The notes under the pieces were generated by a model, which was not told the origin of the DNA, made no database searches, and saw only the letters and a program-made list of their open reading frames with translations. DNA of 64,000 nt, taken from NCBI RefSeq assembly GCF_020171285.1, contig NZ_JAIUZI010000013.1, forward strand, positions 78,179 to 142,178, read 5' to 3'. The translations under genes were made by a program, and so were the position numbers. The stretch comes from Seohaeicola saemankumensis. GTDB lineage: Bacteria > Pseudomonadota > Alphaproteobacteria > Rhodobacterales > Rhodobacteraceae. This document shows, one piece after another, positions 10,843-20,030 of the stretch (position 1 is the stretch's first letter; the number at the start of each line of letters is the position of its first letter).

Positions 10843-11703
10843 TTGAGTTCCATGATCAGCATGGGATTGCCGCTGTCGCTGGCGATCATCATGCTGTCCC
10901 TGGGCATCGGGCTTGAGGTCAGTGATTTCAGGCGGGTGGCCCTTAGTGGCTATGCCTTTGTGATCGGGGCGGTCAGTCAGGTGATCCTGCTGCCGCTGGC
11001 GGCATTCGGTATCGCATCGCTCTGCAATCTGCCGCCCGAGATCGCGGTCGGTTTCATGCTGCTGTCATTCTGCCCGGGCGGCGTGACCAGCAACATCCTG
11101 TCGAAATGGGCGGGCGGGGATGTTGCGCTGTCGATTTCGCTGACGGCGGTCATCAGCCTGCTGTCGATTCTGACCGTTCCCGTGTTCTCGACACTGGCCA
11201 TCACCTATTTCATGGGGGCGGATGCGCCGCCGGTGAACGTGACGGCGCTGGCGGTGTCGATGTTCCTGATCACGACATTGCCGGTCGCGGTCGGGGTGAC
11301 GATTCGGCAGTATTATCGGGGTATCGCCATCGCGATCGAACAGGCGCTGTCCTACCTTGCGCTGATCATCGTCGCCGTCATCGTCGCGGCGGCGCTGGCC
11401 GCCAACTGGAGCCTGTTCATCGACAACCTGAACCAGCTGGGCGGTGCGCTGATCGCGCTGAACGTGGCGCTGTTGCTGATCGGTCTCGGGGTGGCCTATG
11501 GGGCCGGCCTGAGCTGGCCGCAGGTCAAGACCATCTCGATCGAAACCGGTATCCAGAACTCGACCCTGGGGATTACCGTGGCCGGATTGCTGACCGGGGT
11601 GACCCAAGGTTTCAGCGCCATGGCCTTGCCCTCTGCGGTTTACGGCATCACCATGTACGCGGTGGCCCTGCCCTTGATCCTGTGGATGCGTGGCCGCCGC
11701 TGA
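10843..11703 (+). CDS. Bile acid:sodium symporter (BASS) family transporter
   Basis: About 286 residues, almost entirely hydrophobic with 8-10 predicted helices. Family features include MLLSFCPGGVTSNILSKWAG (the conserved crossover near the sodium site) and IETGIQNSTLGITVAGLL (the E-x-G-x-Q-N motif). BASS proteins import organic anions with sodium: bile acids, pyruvate, pantoate and others. GGAGGAG at 10830-10836 best fits a TTG start at 10843; ATG at 10852 is the alternative. A GTG-started flavoprotein gene follows after 14 bases, so the two are likely an operon that imports and then oxidises one substrate. Confidence 0.88.
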   Translation: MSSMISMGLPLSLAIIMLSLGIGLEVSDFRRVALSGYAFVIGAVSQVILLPLAAFGIASLCNLPPEIAVGFMLLSFCPGGVTSNILSKWAGGDVALSISLTAVISLLSILTVPVFSTLAITYFMGADAPPVNVTALAVSMFLITTLPVAVGVTIRQYYRGIAIAIEQALSYLALIIVAVIVAAALAANWSLFIDNLNQLGGALIALNVALLLIGLGVAYGAGLSWPQVKTISIETGIQNSTLGITVAGLLTGVTQGFSAMALPSAVYGITMYAVALPLILWMRGRR

Positions 11704-11717
11704 GGGGGAGGTCACAG

Positions 11718-13373
11718 GTGGAACACGCAGATGTAATCGTCGTGGGCGGCGGGCTGGCGGGGTTGGCCGCAGCCGCCGAACTGGGAGACCGCGGCAAACG
11801 GGTCCTGCTGGTCGATCAGGAGCCGGAGCGGTTCCTGGGCGGACAGGCGTTCTGGTCGCTGGGCGGGCTGTTTATGGTGGATACGCCGGAACAGCGGCGG
11901 ATGGGCATCAAGGACAGCCGGGACCTGGCGATGCTGGACTGGATGGGCAGCGCCCAGTTCGACCGGGACGAAGACGCCTGGCCGCGCAAATGGGCCGAGG
12001 CCTATGTCGACTTTGCCGCAGGCGAAATGCGCCCGTGGCTGCACGCGATGGGCCTGCGGTGGTTTCCGATCGTCGGCTGGGCCGAACGCGGCGGGTCCTA
12101 TGCGTCCGGCCACGGCAATTCGGTGCCGCGTTTCCATATCACCTGGGGGACCGGACCCGGCGTGATGCATCACTTTGAACGCCGCGTGCGCGAACATGTG
12201 TCCGCCGGCCGGATCACACTAAAGTTCCGCCACCAAGTCGACCACATCGTGATGGAAAACGGCGCCGCCAGGGGGGTCGCCGGGACCATCCTGGCCGATG
12301 ACAGTGCCGCGCGCGGTCAAAAGACCAACCGCGAACCGGCCGGTGAGTTCGCGTACAATGCCCCGTCGGTCATGGTCACCTCGGGCGGGATCGGCGGCAA
12401 TTTTGACCTGGTGCGCAAGGCCTGGCCGCGCGACCGCCTGGGCGAACCGCCACAGGATATGGTGGCGGGCGTCCCCGCCCATGTTGACGGGCGGATGATC
12501 GCGATTTCCGAGGCCGCCGGCGGCCACGTGATCAACGGGGACCGGATGTGGCACTATACCGAAGGCGTGCAGAACTGGGATCCGATCTGGCCCGCGCACG
12601 GCATCCGAATTCTGCCCGGCCCCTCGTCGATGTGGTTCGATGCCACCGGCCGACGGCTGCCGCCACCCTGCCTGCCGGGGTTCGACACGCTGAGCACGCT
12701 GCGCGAAATCCTGAAAACCGGATACGAGTACAGCTGGTTCGTCCTGTCCCAGAAGGTGATCGAAAAGGAATTCGCGCTGTCAGGATCGGAGCAGAACCCC
12801 GACCTGACCTCGGGCAAGTGGGGTGAAGTGATCAAGGCCCGCCTGCTATCCGGTGGCGGCGCGCCGGGGCCGGTCGAGGCGTTCAAGGAACACGGCGCCG
12901 ATTTCGTCGTGGCCCAGAACCTGAGCGATCTCGTGGCGGGCATGAACAGGCTCGGCGGCGGCCTGATCGACGAAGCCGCCCTGCGCAGCCAGATCGAGGC
13001 CCGCGACGCGCAGGTCGACAACCCCTTTACCAAGGATGCGCAGCTGATGGCGATCCATGCCGCGCGCAACTATCGCGGCGACCGGCTGATCCGGACCGCC
13101 AAACCGCACAGGTTCCTTGATCCTGCCAACGGGCCGCTGATCGCGGTGAAACTCCACGTTCTGACGCGCAAGACGCTGGGTGGGCTGCAGACGAACCTGG
13201 ACAGCCAGATGATCGGCGCCGACGGACAGGTGGTGCCGGGGCTGTTTGCGGCTGGTGAAGTCGCGGGCTTTGGCGGCGGCGGGTACCACGGCTACAACGC
13301 GCTGGAGGGCACGTTTCTGGGCGGCTGCATCTTCTCCGGTCGCAATGCCGGGCGGTCACAGGCCGTGGCCTGA
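11718..13373 (+). CDS. FAD-binding dehydrogenase (KstD-like / COG3573 type)
   Basis: This 551-residue flavoprotein starts at GTG after GGGGGAGGT. The N-terminal dinucleotide-binding motif is VIVVGGGLAGLAAAAELGDR with the acidic end ...LLVDQE. The C-terminal FAD block is VVPGLFAAGEVAGFGGGGYH followed by GYNALEGTFLGGC. This is the fumarate-reductase/3-ketosteroid-dehydrogenase fold, subgroup of large 'FAD-binding dehydrogenases'. No N-terminal export signal is seen, so it is cytosolic. Its closeness to the BASS transporter suggests oxidation of an imported organic acid or steroid-like compound; the substrate is not shown by the sequence. Confidence 0.85.
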   Translation: MEHADVIVVGGGLAGLAAAAELGDRGKRVLLVDQEPERFLGGQAFWSLGGLFMVDTPEQRRMGIKDSRDLAMLDWMGSAQFDRDEDAWPRKWAEAYVDFAAGEMRPWLHAMGLRWFPIVGWAERGGSYASGHGNSVPRFHITWGTGPGVMHHFERRVREHVSAGRITLKFRHQVDHIVMENGAARGVAGTILADDSAARGQKTNREPAGEFAYNAPSVMVTSGGIGGNFDLVRKAWPRDRLGEPPQDMVAGVPAHVDGRMIAISEAAGGHVINGDRMWHYTEGVQNWDPIWPAHGIRILPGPSSMWFDATGRRLPPPCLPGFDTLSTLREILKTGYEYSWFVLSQKVIEKEFALSGSEQNPDLTSGKWGEVIKARLLSGGGAPGPVEAFKEHGADFVVAQNLSDLVAGMNRLGGGLIDEAALRSQIEARDAQVDNPFTKDAQLMAIHAARNYRGDRLIRTAKPHRFLDPANGPLIAVKLHVLTRKTLGGLQTNLDSQMIGADGQVVPGLFAAGEVAGFGGGGYHGYNALEGTFLGGCIFSGRNAGRSQAVA

Positions 13374-13399
13374 CCCGCCGAACACAGGGCCGCCTTGGG

Positions 13400-14578
13400 C
13401 TACCAGCTGCCCGAGGCGCCACCGCCCGAGGACGAGCCGCCGCCAAAGGACGACCGGCCTGATCCGCTGCTGCTTTTCGACTTCTTGGGAATGGTCCGGG
13501 TTTCGCTGTCTTTGTAACCGCAATGGCTGCAGTCGTAGTCCAGACGCTTGCGGCCTGTGCTGCTGGTCGTCGCCGACACCAGCACGGTCGAGGTGGTGGA
13601 CATCGTGCGGTACTGGCATTTCGGGCAGGCACCGTAGGAGGAAAACCAGTTCTTGTGGCGGGTGATGTCGATCCGTCCGCAGCCGGTGCAGTGCCAGACG
13701 TCGTAATCCACGGACTTCAGGTATTCTTCCAGTTGCTGGCCGCCATCGAGGTGCTCGTCATCCGCCTCTTCGCCGGCCCGCTGCATCAGTGTCGCACAGG
13801 TCGGGCAGCGCCGCGGACGGCGGCGCAGGTAGCGCCGCAGCCACATGGCAAATCCGGCCAGCGGCGGTGCCAGAACGGCGACGACCCAGCCGCCCAGATC
13901 CTGTAGCCAACCGATGATCCGCGACCAGCCGCGCACCACCGGCGGTTGGTCCATTTCAGCCGGGTTTCCCCCCGTCAGTTCGGCAATCGTGGCATCGACA
14001 CCCTCGACGATGCCCTGTTCATAGGCATCCCGGCGGAAGGCAGGCAGGAACGCCGTGTCGATCACCCTCTGCATGCGTTTGTCCCAGCTGGCGGCATATC
14101 CCGCGCCCAGTTCGATCCGCATTTCGCGATCATTGCGCGCGACCAGCACCAGCACCCCATCGTTGCGCGTGGCGTTTCCGATTCCCCATGTGTTGAACAG
14201 GCGGGTGGCAAAGGGTTCGATCGGGCCGTAGTGGCCAAAATCGGACATGGTGGCGATGGTCAGAACCGTCATTTCGATGCCGGTCCGGTCATAGAGATCG
14301 ACCAGGCTGCCCCGGATCCCGGACCGGGCCGCCGGTGTCAGCAGGCCCGCGTAGTCGTTGACATAAAGATCTTGGTACCCCGGCACCTGCCCGCCATCGG
14401 CGCTTTGATACTCCGGTGCCGGAGACCGGTCGTAGGTGGCTGTTTCGCCGGGCGGCGGCGGGGCGATCCCACTGGCCGGGGCCCGGACAAAGGTGCCGGC
14501 CACATAGCCCAGCAGCAGCCCGATCACGACCACGACTGCCGCAACCATCAGGGCGATACGTAAATCGTGGCGGGTCAT
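13400..14578 (-). CDS. TPM-domain (YgcG/Psb32-type) membrane protein with zinc ribbons
   Basis: The 392-residue protein has an N-terminal membrane anchor (about residues 9-30) and a periplasmic TPM domain (about 72-205: VNDYAGLLTPAAR ... NDGVLVLVARNDREMRIELG). A second hydrophobic segment follows at about 220-245. A cytoplasmic C-terminal part carries paired cysteines (CPTCATLMQ, WHCTGCGRID, GACPKCQYR, YDCSHCGYKD) that look like zinc ribbons. It ends in the Ser/Gly-rich tail GGGSSSGGGASGSW typical of the family. The function is unknown; TPM proteins are linked to membrane maintenance. It is co-directional with the cyclase gene 9 bases upstream. Confidence 0.85.
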   Translation of the reverse strand: MTRHDLRIALMVAAVVVVIGLLLGYVAGTFVRAPASGIAPPPPGETATYDRSPAPEYQSADGGQVPGYQDLYVNDYAGLLTPAARSGIRGSLVDLYDRTGIEMTVLTIATMSDFGHYGPIEPFATRLFNTWGIGNATRNDGVLVLVARNDREMRIELGAGYAASWDKRMQRVIDTAFLPAFRRDAYEQGIVEGVDATIAELTGGNPAEMDQPPVVRGWSRIIGWLQDLGGWVVAVLAPPLAGFAMWLRRYLRRRPRRCPTCATLMQRAGEEADDEHLDGGQQLEEYLKSVDYDVWHCTGCGRIDITRHKNWFSSYGACPKCQYRTMSTTSTVLVSATTSSTGRKRLDYDCSHCGYKDSETRTIPKKSKSSSGSGRSSFGGGSSSGGGASGSW

Positions 14579-14587
14579 GCTGCTCTC

Positions 14588-16330
14588 CTAGTCCGGCAAA
14601 CCGGCCCGGCGCAAACCGTCCAGCCAGCGCTCCTGATCGTCCGGATATCGCACCGGCACCATATGCCGCACCTGTTCTATGGTCAGGTCCGGCATGCGGG
14701 CAAGAAGGCGCTGCAACGACGCCGCCGTCTCGGCCTCGCGCCCCAGCATCGCCAGCGCCGCCGTTTCCTGCCGCATCAGCGAGGCATAGCCGGGATGCGC
14801 CTTGAGACCTTCGGCGGCGATCTGCACGCAATCCTCGTATTCGCCGGCCAGATAGGCCCCGATCCCCATGCCCCCCAGCCAAAAGGGTTTCAACGGATCG
14901 CGCGGGCTGAGCGCAACGGCGCGTTGGGCAGAGGCGCGCGCAGCGGCATAGTCACCATTCACCCCATGCACGGCAGCAAAATTGCCATGGCCGATGGCAA
15001 GATTCGGGTTCAGCTCGATCGCGCGGGTCAGGTGGCGCGCGGCCTCTTCGAAGTCCCTGGCAAAGGCGTCTGCCATTCCCAACATCCCGTAGGCGCTGGC
15101 ATTCATGTCATCCAGCTCTGCCGCCTTGGCGGCGGCTGTCCTGGCATGGGCAATCGCCGCCACCGGATCCGGGTTCCAGCGGTGCAGCATGTCCATCAGA
15201 TCACACAACGCCAGCGCGGCATGGGCGTCGGCCATGCCCGGATCCGTGGCAATCGCCTCGTCCAGCATCTGGCGTGCCCTGACATTGTTGTCGGCCGAGA
15301 GCTGCCCGAGATGCCAACGCGCCTGCAACACCCGGTCCCAGGCGGTCAGGCTGCCTGTCTTGGCCCGCGACCGGCGCAGTTCAGCGCCCAAGGTCTCGGG
15401 CGCGACCGATCCCACAATCGCGCGGGTGATCTCGTCCTGAACCGCAAAGATGTCGTCCAGATCGCGGTCATATTTCGCCGCCCAAAGATGCGCGCCGCTG
15501 TCGCCGTCGATCAGCTGCGCGGTGACCCGCACCCGGCCCCCGGCCTTGCGCACGCTGCCCTCAAGGACATACTGCACCCCAAGATCGCGGCTGATCTGAT
15601 CGACCCGCACCGCCTGCCCCTTGTACGAGAAGCTGGTGTTGCGGGCGATGACAAAGAACTCCTTGAAATAGCTGAGCTCGGTGATGATGTCCTCGGCGAT
15701 ACCGTCCGAGAAATACTCCTGATCGGAATCCTGGGACATGTTGTCGAACGCCAGAACCGCGATCGACGGCTTGCCTGACGCGTGGCCCCCGCCCGGGCTC
15801 TGGCCGGGGTTTTCCAAGAGCTCCATCGGGTTCCCGCCGCTCCACCGATAGACCCGCACTGGCGCGGGGATATTCTTGAGCTGACGTTCCCCGTCACTGC
15901 GAAAGCGCGCATCGACCTTGGTGCCAAGGCTGTCGAACACGATGCCGGAAATGCAGATGCCGCCCGGTTCCGCCAGCGCTTCGAGCCGGGCCGCGACGTT
16001 CACACCGTCGCCAAAGATGTCGCGCCCCTCTGTCAGGACATCGCCCAGATTGATGCCGATCCGCAGCACGATCCGCCCGTCCTGCCAAGCCGCCGCCGCG
16101 GACTGGAACGCCACAGCAAATTCGACCGCGTCGACCACGCTGGCAAACTCGGCCAGCAACCCATCGCCCATCAGCTTGACAATCCGGCCCGAATGCCGCG
16201 CCATCAGCGGCTCCAGCACCGCCTTGCGGAATTCGTTCAAGGCGGCAAGCGTCGCCGCTTCGTCCTGCGCCATCAGCGCAGAATAGCCGACCACATCTGC
16301 GGCCAGAATCGCTGACAATCGGCGCGCCAT
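14588..16330 (-). CDS. Class III adenylate/guanylate cyclase with TolB-like and TPR domains
   Basis: This 580-residue protein has three parts. Residues 1-165 form a class III nucleotide cyclase: metal Asp in ILAADVVGYSALM, second Asp in KLMGDGLLAEF, and the transition-state Asn/Arg pair in VNVAARLE. Residues about 185-310 form a TolB/FlgO-like segment (PSIAVLAFDNMS ... EYFSDGIAEDIITELS ... VLEGSVRKAGGRVRV). The remainder is TPR-like helices (AYGMLGMADAFARDFEEAAR). This architecture is common in Rhizobiales and Rhodobacterales. It probably makes cAMP in response to a protein or peptide ligand; the signal is unknown. No membrane segment is seen. Confidence 0.9.
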   Translation of the reverse strand: MARRLSAILAADVVGYSALMAQDEAATLAALNEFRKAVLEPLMARHSGRIVKLMGDGLLAEFASVVDAVEFAVAFQSAAAAWQDGRIVLRIGINLGDVLTEGRDIFGDGVNVAARLEALAEPGGICISGIVFDSLGTKVDARFRSDGERQLKNIPAPVRVYRWSGGNPMELLENPGQSPGGGHASGKPSIAVLAFDNMSQDSDQEYFSDGIAEDIITELSYFKEFFVIARNTSFSYKGQAVRVDQISRDLGVQYVLEGSVRKAGGRVRVTAQLIDGDSGAHLWAAKYDRDLDDIFAVQDEITRAIVGSVAPETLGAELRRSRAKTGSLTAWDRVLQARWHLGQLSADNNVRARQMLDEAIATDPGMADAHAALALCDLMDMLHRWNPDPVAAIAHARTAAAKAAELDDMNASAYGMLGMADAFARDFEEAARHLTRAIELNPNLAIGHGNFAAVHGVNGDYAAARASAQRAVALSPRDPLKPFWLGGMGIGAYLAGEYEDCVQIAAEGLKAHPGYASLMRQETAALAMLGREAETAASLQRLLARMPDLTIEQVRHMVPVRYPDDQERWLDGLRRAGLPD

Positions 16331-16426
16331 ATCCGTCTCCCTGCGGGCAAACTACAGCGCCGCCGGGAAATTACCAAGCCTGTCGCAGGGGTTTAGCCGC
16401 GATCATCCGGTGGTCGGTGAAAACGC

Positions 16427-17182
16427 CTAGTGCATTCGCATCAGGCGGATCACCGCGACACCGGCCCCGTTGACCAGCGCGAGATTGTCGCCGTTCAGCA
16501 CATAGCCCTCGACCTCGCCCAGCGCTTTCAGGAAATCCCTCTCAAGCTTGTCATAAGGCGGCGGGCACGCCATCAGGGTCGCGGCGATGTTGTCGGGAAA
16601 ACTCAGCCCGCCATCGCCGGTGAATTCGGCCGTGCCGCGATACCGGTTGCAACTGGTACTGCCCCCGAAACTGCCATCGTCCCGGAATTCTAGGTCGGGG
16701 CGTTTCTCGGCCACGAGCATCCGGCCACCCAGTTCGCCAACCTGCCACGTGCCGACTGGAACATCGGCGGACGCGGCCTGGGGCGCGGCCATGCGGTCAA
16801 CGACAATATCGACCTCTCCGGCGGCGCCTCGGGTCAGGACCGGATAGGCCGTCGTTGACCGGTAGAGAACCACATCTCCGCTCAGAATCCGTGCCTGCAC
16901 GGTATAGCTCATCCGCTCGTCGATCAGGTTGTCGTCATAGCTCAGCGCAAAGGGAAACGGCACACGGTCCAGTGCAAACCGCTGCCCCGACAACCGGACC
17001 GAGGCGGCATCAGCCCGCGACACGTCATGCAGCTCCACCTCGAGCACCGCACCCGGCGGCACCGCGATCCGCTCCAGATAGGTTACGGTACCCGACACCG
17101 TGCCGGCCTGCGCGAGGCCCGTCATGGCTGTGATTGCACTGATTGCCAGGGCCGCTACAGCCGCCATCATTTTCTTGGTCAT
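16427..17182 (-). CDS. Exported YbaY + META domain protein
   Basis: The 251-residue protein begins with a signal peptide (MTKKMMAAVAALAISAITAM ... GLAQA, cleavage near residue 26). The first domain (about 28-130, SGTVTYLERIAVPPGAVLEV) is of the YbaY type. The second (about 140-250) is a META/HslJ domain with the pattern FRDDGSFGGSTSCNRYRGTA, ATLMACPPPYDKLERDFLKA. Such proteins are periplasmic or outer-membrane associated and linked to envelope stress and antibiotic tolerance. It has no lipobox, unlike many YbaY proteins. Confidence 0.85.
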   Translation of the reverse strand: MTKKMMAAVAALAISAITAMTGLAQAGTVSGTVTYLERIAVPPGAVLEVELHDVSRADAASVRLSGQRFALDRVPFPFALSYDDNLIDERMSYTVQARILSGDVVLYRSTTAYPVLTRGAAGEVDIVVDRMAAPQAASADVPVGTWQVGELGGRMLVAEKRPDLEFRDDGSFGGSTSCNRYRGTAEFTGDGGLSFPDNIAATLMACPPPYDKLERDFLKALGEVEGYVLNGDNLALVNGAGVAVIRLMRMH

Positions 17183-17292
17183 CGGACTTCATCCTTGCCT
17201 GAATTCATCCGAATAGAATGTGGGCCGCGCCCTGCCAATTCAAGCGCGGCCGCAGCGCGACTGTTTCAGATGGGCGGGAATCCACCGCCCGA

Positions 17293-19077
17293 TCAGGGCT
17301 GCGTCAGGGGCCACATGATGGGGATCAACGCCGATGCCAGCAGACCAACCGACAGGTTCAGCGGGATGCCGACCCGCAAAAAGTCGGTGAACCGGTACCC
17401 GCCCGGCCCATAGACCATCATGTTGGTCTGGTAGCTGATCGGCGTGGCAAAGGTCGCGCTGGCCGCGATCATGACCGCAACAACCAGCGGACGCGGATCG
17501 ACACCAAGGCTCACCGCCAGTCCGATGGCAACCGGGGTCAGCACCACCGCAACCGCGTGATTGATCAACTCGGACAGCACAGAGGTCAGCAGGTAGATCG
17601 CCCAGACGATAAAGAACGGCGGCAACCCCGCGATCAGCGGCGAGGTGTTATGCACGATCAATTCAATCGCGCCCGAGGTTTCCAGCGCCGTCGCCACCGC
17701 AAGCATGGCAAAGATCAGCGCCAGCAAACGGCCATCGACAAAGGAAAACGCCTCGTCCGAGTCGATGCAGCGGGTCAGCAGCACAACCGCCAGCGCCAGC
17801 ACCGCCAGCAGCAGGATCGGCGCCACGCCGAAGGCAGCCAGCAGAACAATCCCCGCCAGCGCGCCCAGCGCGATCGGCGCATGGCTGCGACGGAACTCGC
17901 GGCCCGAGGGTTTGGAGACGTCGACCATTTCCATGTCGGACGCCAGCCGCTGGATATCGGCGGGGGCGCCTTCGAGCAGCAGCGTATCGCCAACCCGCAC
18001 CACCAGATCATCCAGTTGTCGGCCGATGTTCTGGTTGCGGCGATGGACCGCCAACACGTAGACGCCGTACCGCCGCCGCAGGCGCATCGAGCCCAGCGAC
18101 CGGCCGACCATCTTGCAGCCGGGGGTGATCAGCACCTCGACGGTCGAGGTCTCGACCGCCGAGACCTGATCGACCCGTTTCAATTCCTTGTTGCGTTGCA
18201 GGCTGAGCAGTTCGGACATCTGGGTCCGCAGGACCACCCGGTCGCCGACCTGAAGCTCGACACCCTTCAACTCGCGCCGCAGCGAGATATCCCCCCGGAT
18301 GACATCGACCAGCCGGACGCCCGGACGTTTGAACAGCTGCACGCCGGTGACTTCGCGCCCGATCAGGTTGCTGTCGGGCGGGATCACCGCCTCGGTAAAG
18401 AACTTCATCGCCTTCTTGCCGGACAGAAGCGACGCCATGCTGTCCCTTTCGGGCAGCAGGCGGGGGGCAACGAACCGCAGATAAATCGCGCCCCAGGCCA
18501 CCAGGAAAATTGCCAGCGGCGTGATTTCGAAAATGGTGAATGCTTCCATCCCGCTGGCACGCGCCACACCATCGACCAACAGGTTGGTCGACGTTCCGAT
18601 CAGAGTCAGCGTGCCGCCGAGGATAGCGGCATAACTCAGCGGGATCAGGAACTTGCTGGCCGAGATATTGAGCTTGTTCGCAAGCTGGACAAAGACCGGA
18701 ATCATCACCACGACAACCGGTGTATTGTTCACAAAAGCCGAGGCCACCACGACGAACAGCATCAATGCGCCGATGGCGACGGCAGGGCGTGAATCCGCCT
18801 GCGCCTCGGCCAGCTGCGTGAACCATTCCAATGCCCCGGTCCGCACCAGCGCGCCCATCACGATGAACATCGCCGCGATGGTCCACGGCGCGGGGTTCGA
18901 CAAAACGTGCAGCGCATCGTCGTAGGGCAGAACACCCAAAGCCAGCATGGCCGCCGCCCCCCCAATGGCGACAACCTCGGCCGGGTAACGTTCGCGGATG
19001 AAAAGCGCGAACATGACCGCGACGACCGCAAGGGTCGCAATGGCCTGGCCGGTTTCAGAAAAAAGAGAAAAATTCAT
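17293..19077 (-). CDS. SLC13/DASS-type permease with two RCK-C (TrkA-C) domains
   Basis: The 594-residue protein has N-terminal membrane helices, a central cytoplasmic pair of TrkA-C domains (about residues 210-370; FKRPGVRLVDVIRGDISLRR and LGSMRLRRRYGVYVLAVHRR), then C-terminal helices. The transporter signatures FVNNTPVVVVMIPV and IPLSYAAILGGTLTLIGTST match the SLC13 fold (the Ser-Asn-Thr type sodium/substrate loops). Substrates in the family are dicarboxylates or sulfate. It is the last gene of an operon, overlapping the DMT gene by 4 bases. Confidence 0.9.
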   Translation of the reverse strand: MNFSLFSETGQAIATLAVVAVMFALFIRERYPAEVVAIGGAAAMLALGVLPYDDALHVLSNPAPWTIAAMFIVMGALVRTGALEWFTQLAEAQADSRPAVAIGALMLFVVVASAFVNNTPVVVVMIPVFVQLANKLNISASKFLIPLSYAAILGGTLTLIGTSTNLLVDGVARASGMEAFTIFEITPLAIFLVAWGAIYLRFVAPRLLPERDSMASLLSGKKAMKFFTEAVIPPDSNLIGREVTGVQLFKRPGVRLVDVIRGDISLRRELKGVELQVGDRVVLRTQMSELLSLQRNKELKRVDQVSAVETSTVEVLITPGCKMVGRSLGSMRLRRRYGVYVLAVHRRNQNIGRQLDDLVVRVGDTLLLEGAPADIQRLASDMEMVDVSKPSGREFRRSHAPIALGALAGIVLLAAFGVAPILLLAVLALAVVLLTRCIDSDEAFSFVDGRLLALIFAMLAVATALETSGAIELIVHNTSPLIAGLPPFFIVWAIYLLTSVLSELINHAVAVVLTPVAIGLAVSLGVDPRPLVVAVMIAASATFATPISYQTNMMVYGPGGYRFTDFLRVGIPLNLSVGLLASALIPIMWPLTQP

Positions 19078-20030
19078 TTCAATGCCTGTGAATCTGTCCA
19101 GCGCTCACTTTTACCGGCAATCCCTGCGCGCGCAACTGTTTCACTGCGCCGGGGTTGCACCAGGAACATTCCAAGCACCATCATCACAACGGCTGCCCAA
19201 AAATAGCCCGAGTAGCGTTCGCCAAGCAGGGCCATCGACCACATCACGCCGAACCCGGTCACCAGATAGCTGACCAGAGATGCAAACACCGGTCCGGCCC
19301 GGCCGACCATCCACACATAGGTCGCATAGACCAGCGCATGCACACAGGATGACGCGATCAGGGCAAGGTCGGGCAGGCCCCAGGGCGGCCTCGGATCGAT
19401 CCACTGGCCGCTGAACACGGCCAGGGGAAGGGCCAGGGCGGCGCCAACCACCGACGCCCCCAGGAGCACCTGAATGGGATCCAGTCCGCCGGTGCCCCAG
19501 CGCGCGACGTAGTTGCCTTCGAACCCGTAGAAAGCCGGGGCGACCAGGGCCAGCGGGATAAAGGCCACCATCGCGCGCTCCGGCAGGCTTGCCTCGGGTC
19601 CGATCAGCAGCCCGACGCCGATCAGGCCGAATACAACGCCGAACAGGCGCGACCACTGGAAATGATCGTTCCCCATCATCAGCGCCATCGGAAAGGCGAA
19701 CATCGGCACCGTCGCAATCGACACGGACAAAACGCCAGCGGGCAGATGCCGCGCGGCCTCGTAGCTGGCCGCATTTGGCAGAACCGTTCCGACCTGGGCG
19801 ATGACCAGGTAGAGCCACAGATGACGCGGCTGTAGCGACAGCCGTTTGCCCCGAACAACGGTGATCGCGGCAAGCAGCGCGCCCGATATCACGAGTTGCC
19901 AGAAAATCAGACCGAAATGGCGATAGCCTTCGCTGACCGCGATCTTAGCCAGCGGCTGGGTGATGCCCCAGCCCGCCCCCAGACAGACCAGGATGACCAG
20001 CAGCCCCGCCCGCCCGGTGCCTGACGTCAT
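19074..20030 (-). CDS. DMT superfamily (EamA) transporter
   Basis: The 318-residue protein has about ten hydrophobic helices in two EamA halves; the first half ends near LLIGPEASLPERAMVAFIPL. The N-terminus LLVILVCLGAGWGITQPLAK is typical of drug/metabolite exporters of this family. Substrate unknown. It overlaps both the upstream phosphoesterase gene and the downstream permease gene by 4 bases, so the three are translationally coupled. Confidence 0.87.
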   Translation of the reverse strand: MTSGTGRAGLLVILVCLGAGWGITQPLAKIAVSEGYRHFGLIFWQLVISGALLAAITVVRGKRLSLQPRHLWLYLVIAQVGTVLPNAASYEAARHLPAGVLSVSIATVPMFAFPMALMMGNDHFQWSRLFGVVFGLIGVGLLIGPEASLPERAMVAFIPLALVAPAFYGFEGNYVARWGTGGLDPIQVLLGASVVGAALALPLAVFSGQWIDPRPPWGLPDLALIASSCVHALVYATYVWMVGRAGPVFASLVSYLVTGFGVMWSMALLGERYSGYFWAAVVMMVLGMFLVQPRRSETVARAGIAGKSERWTDSQALK

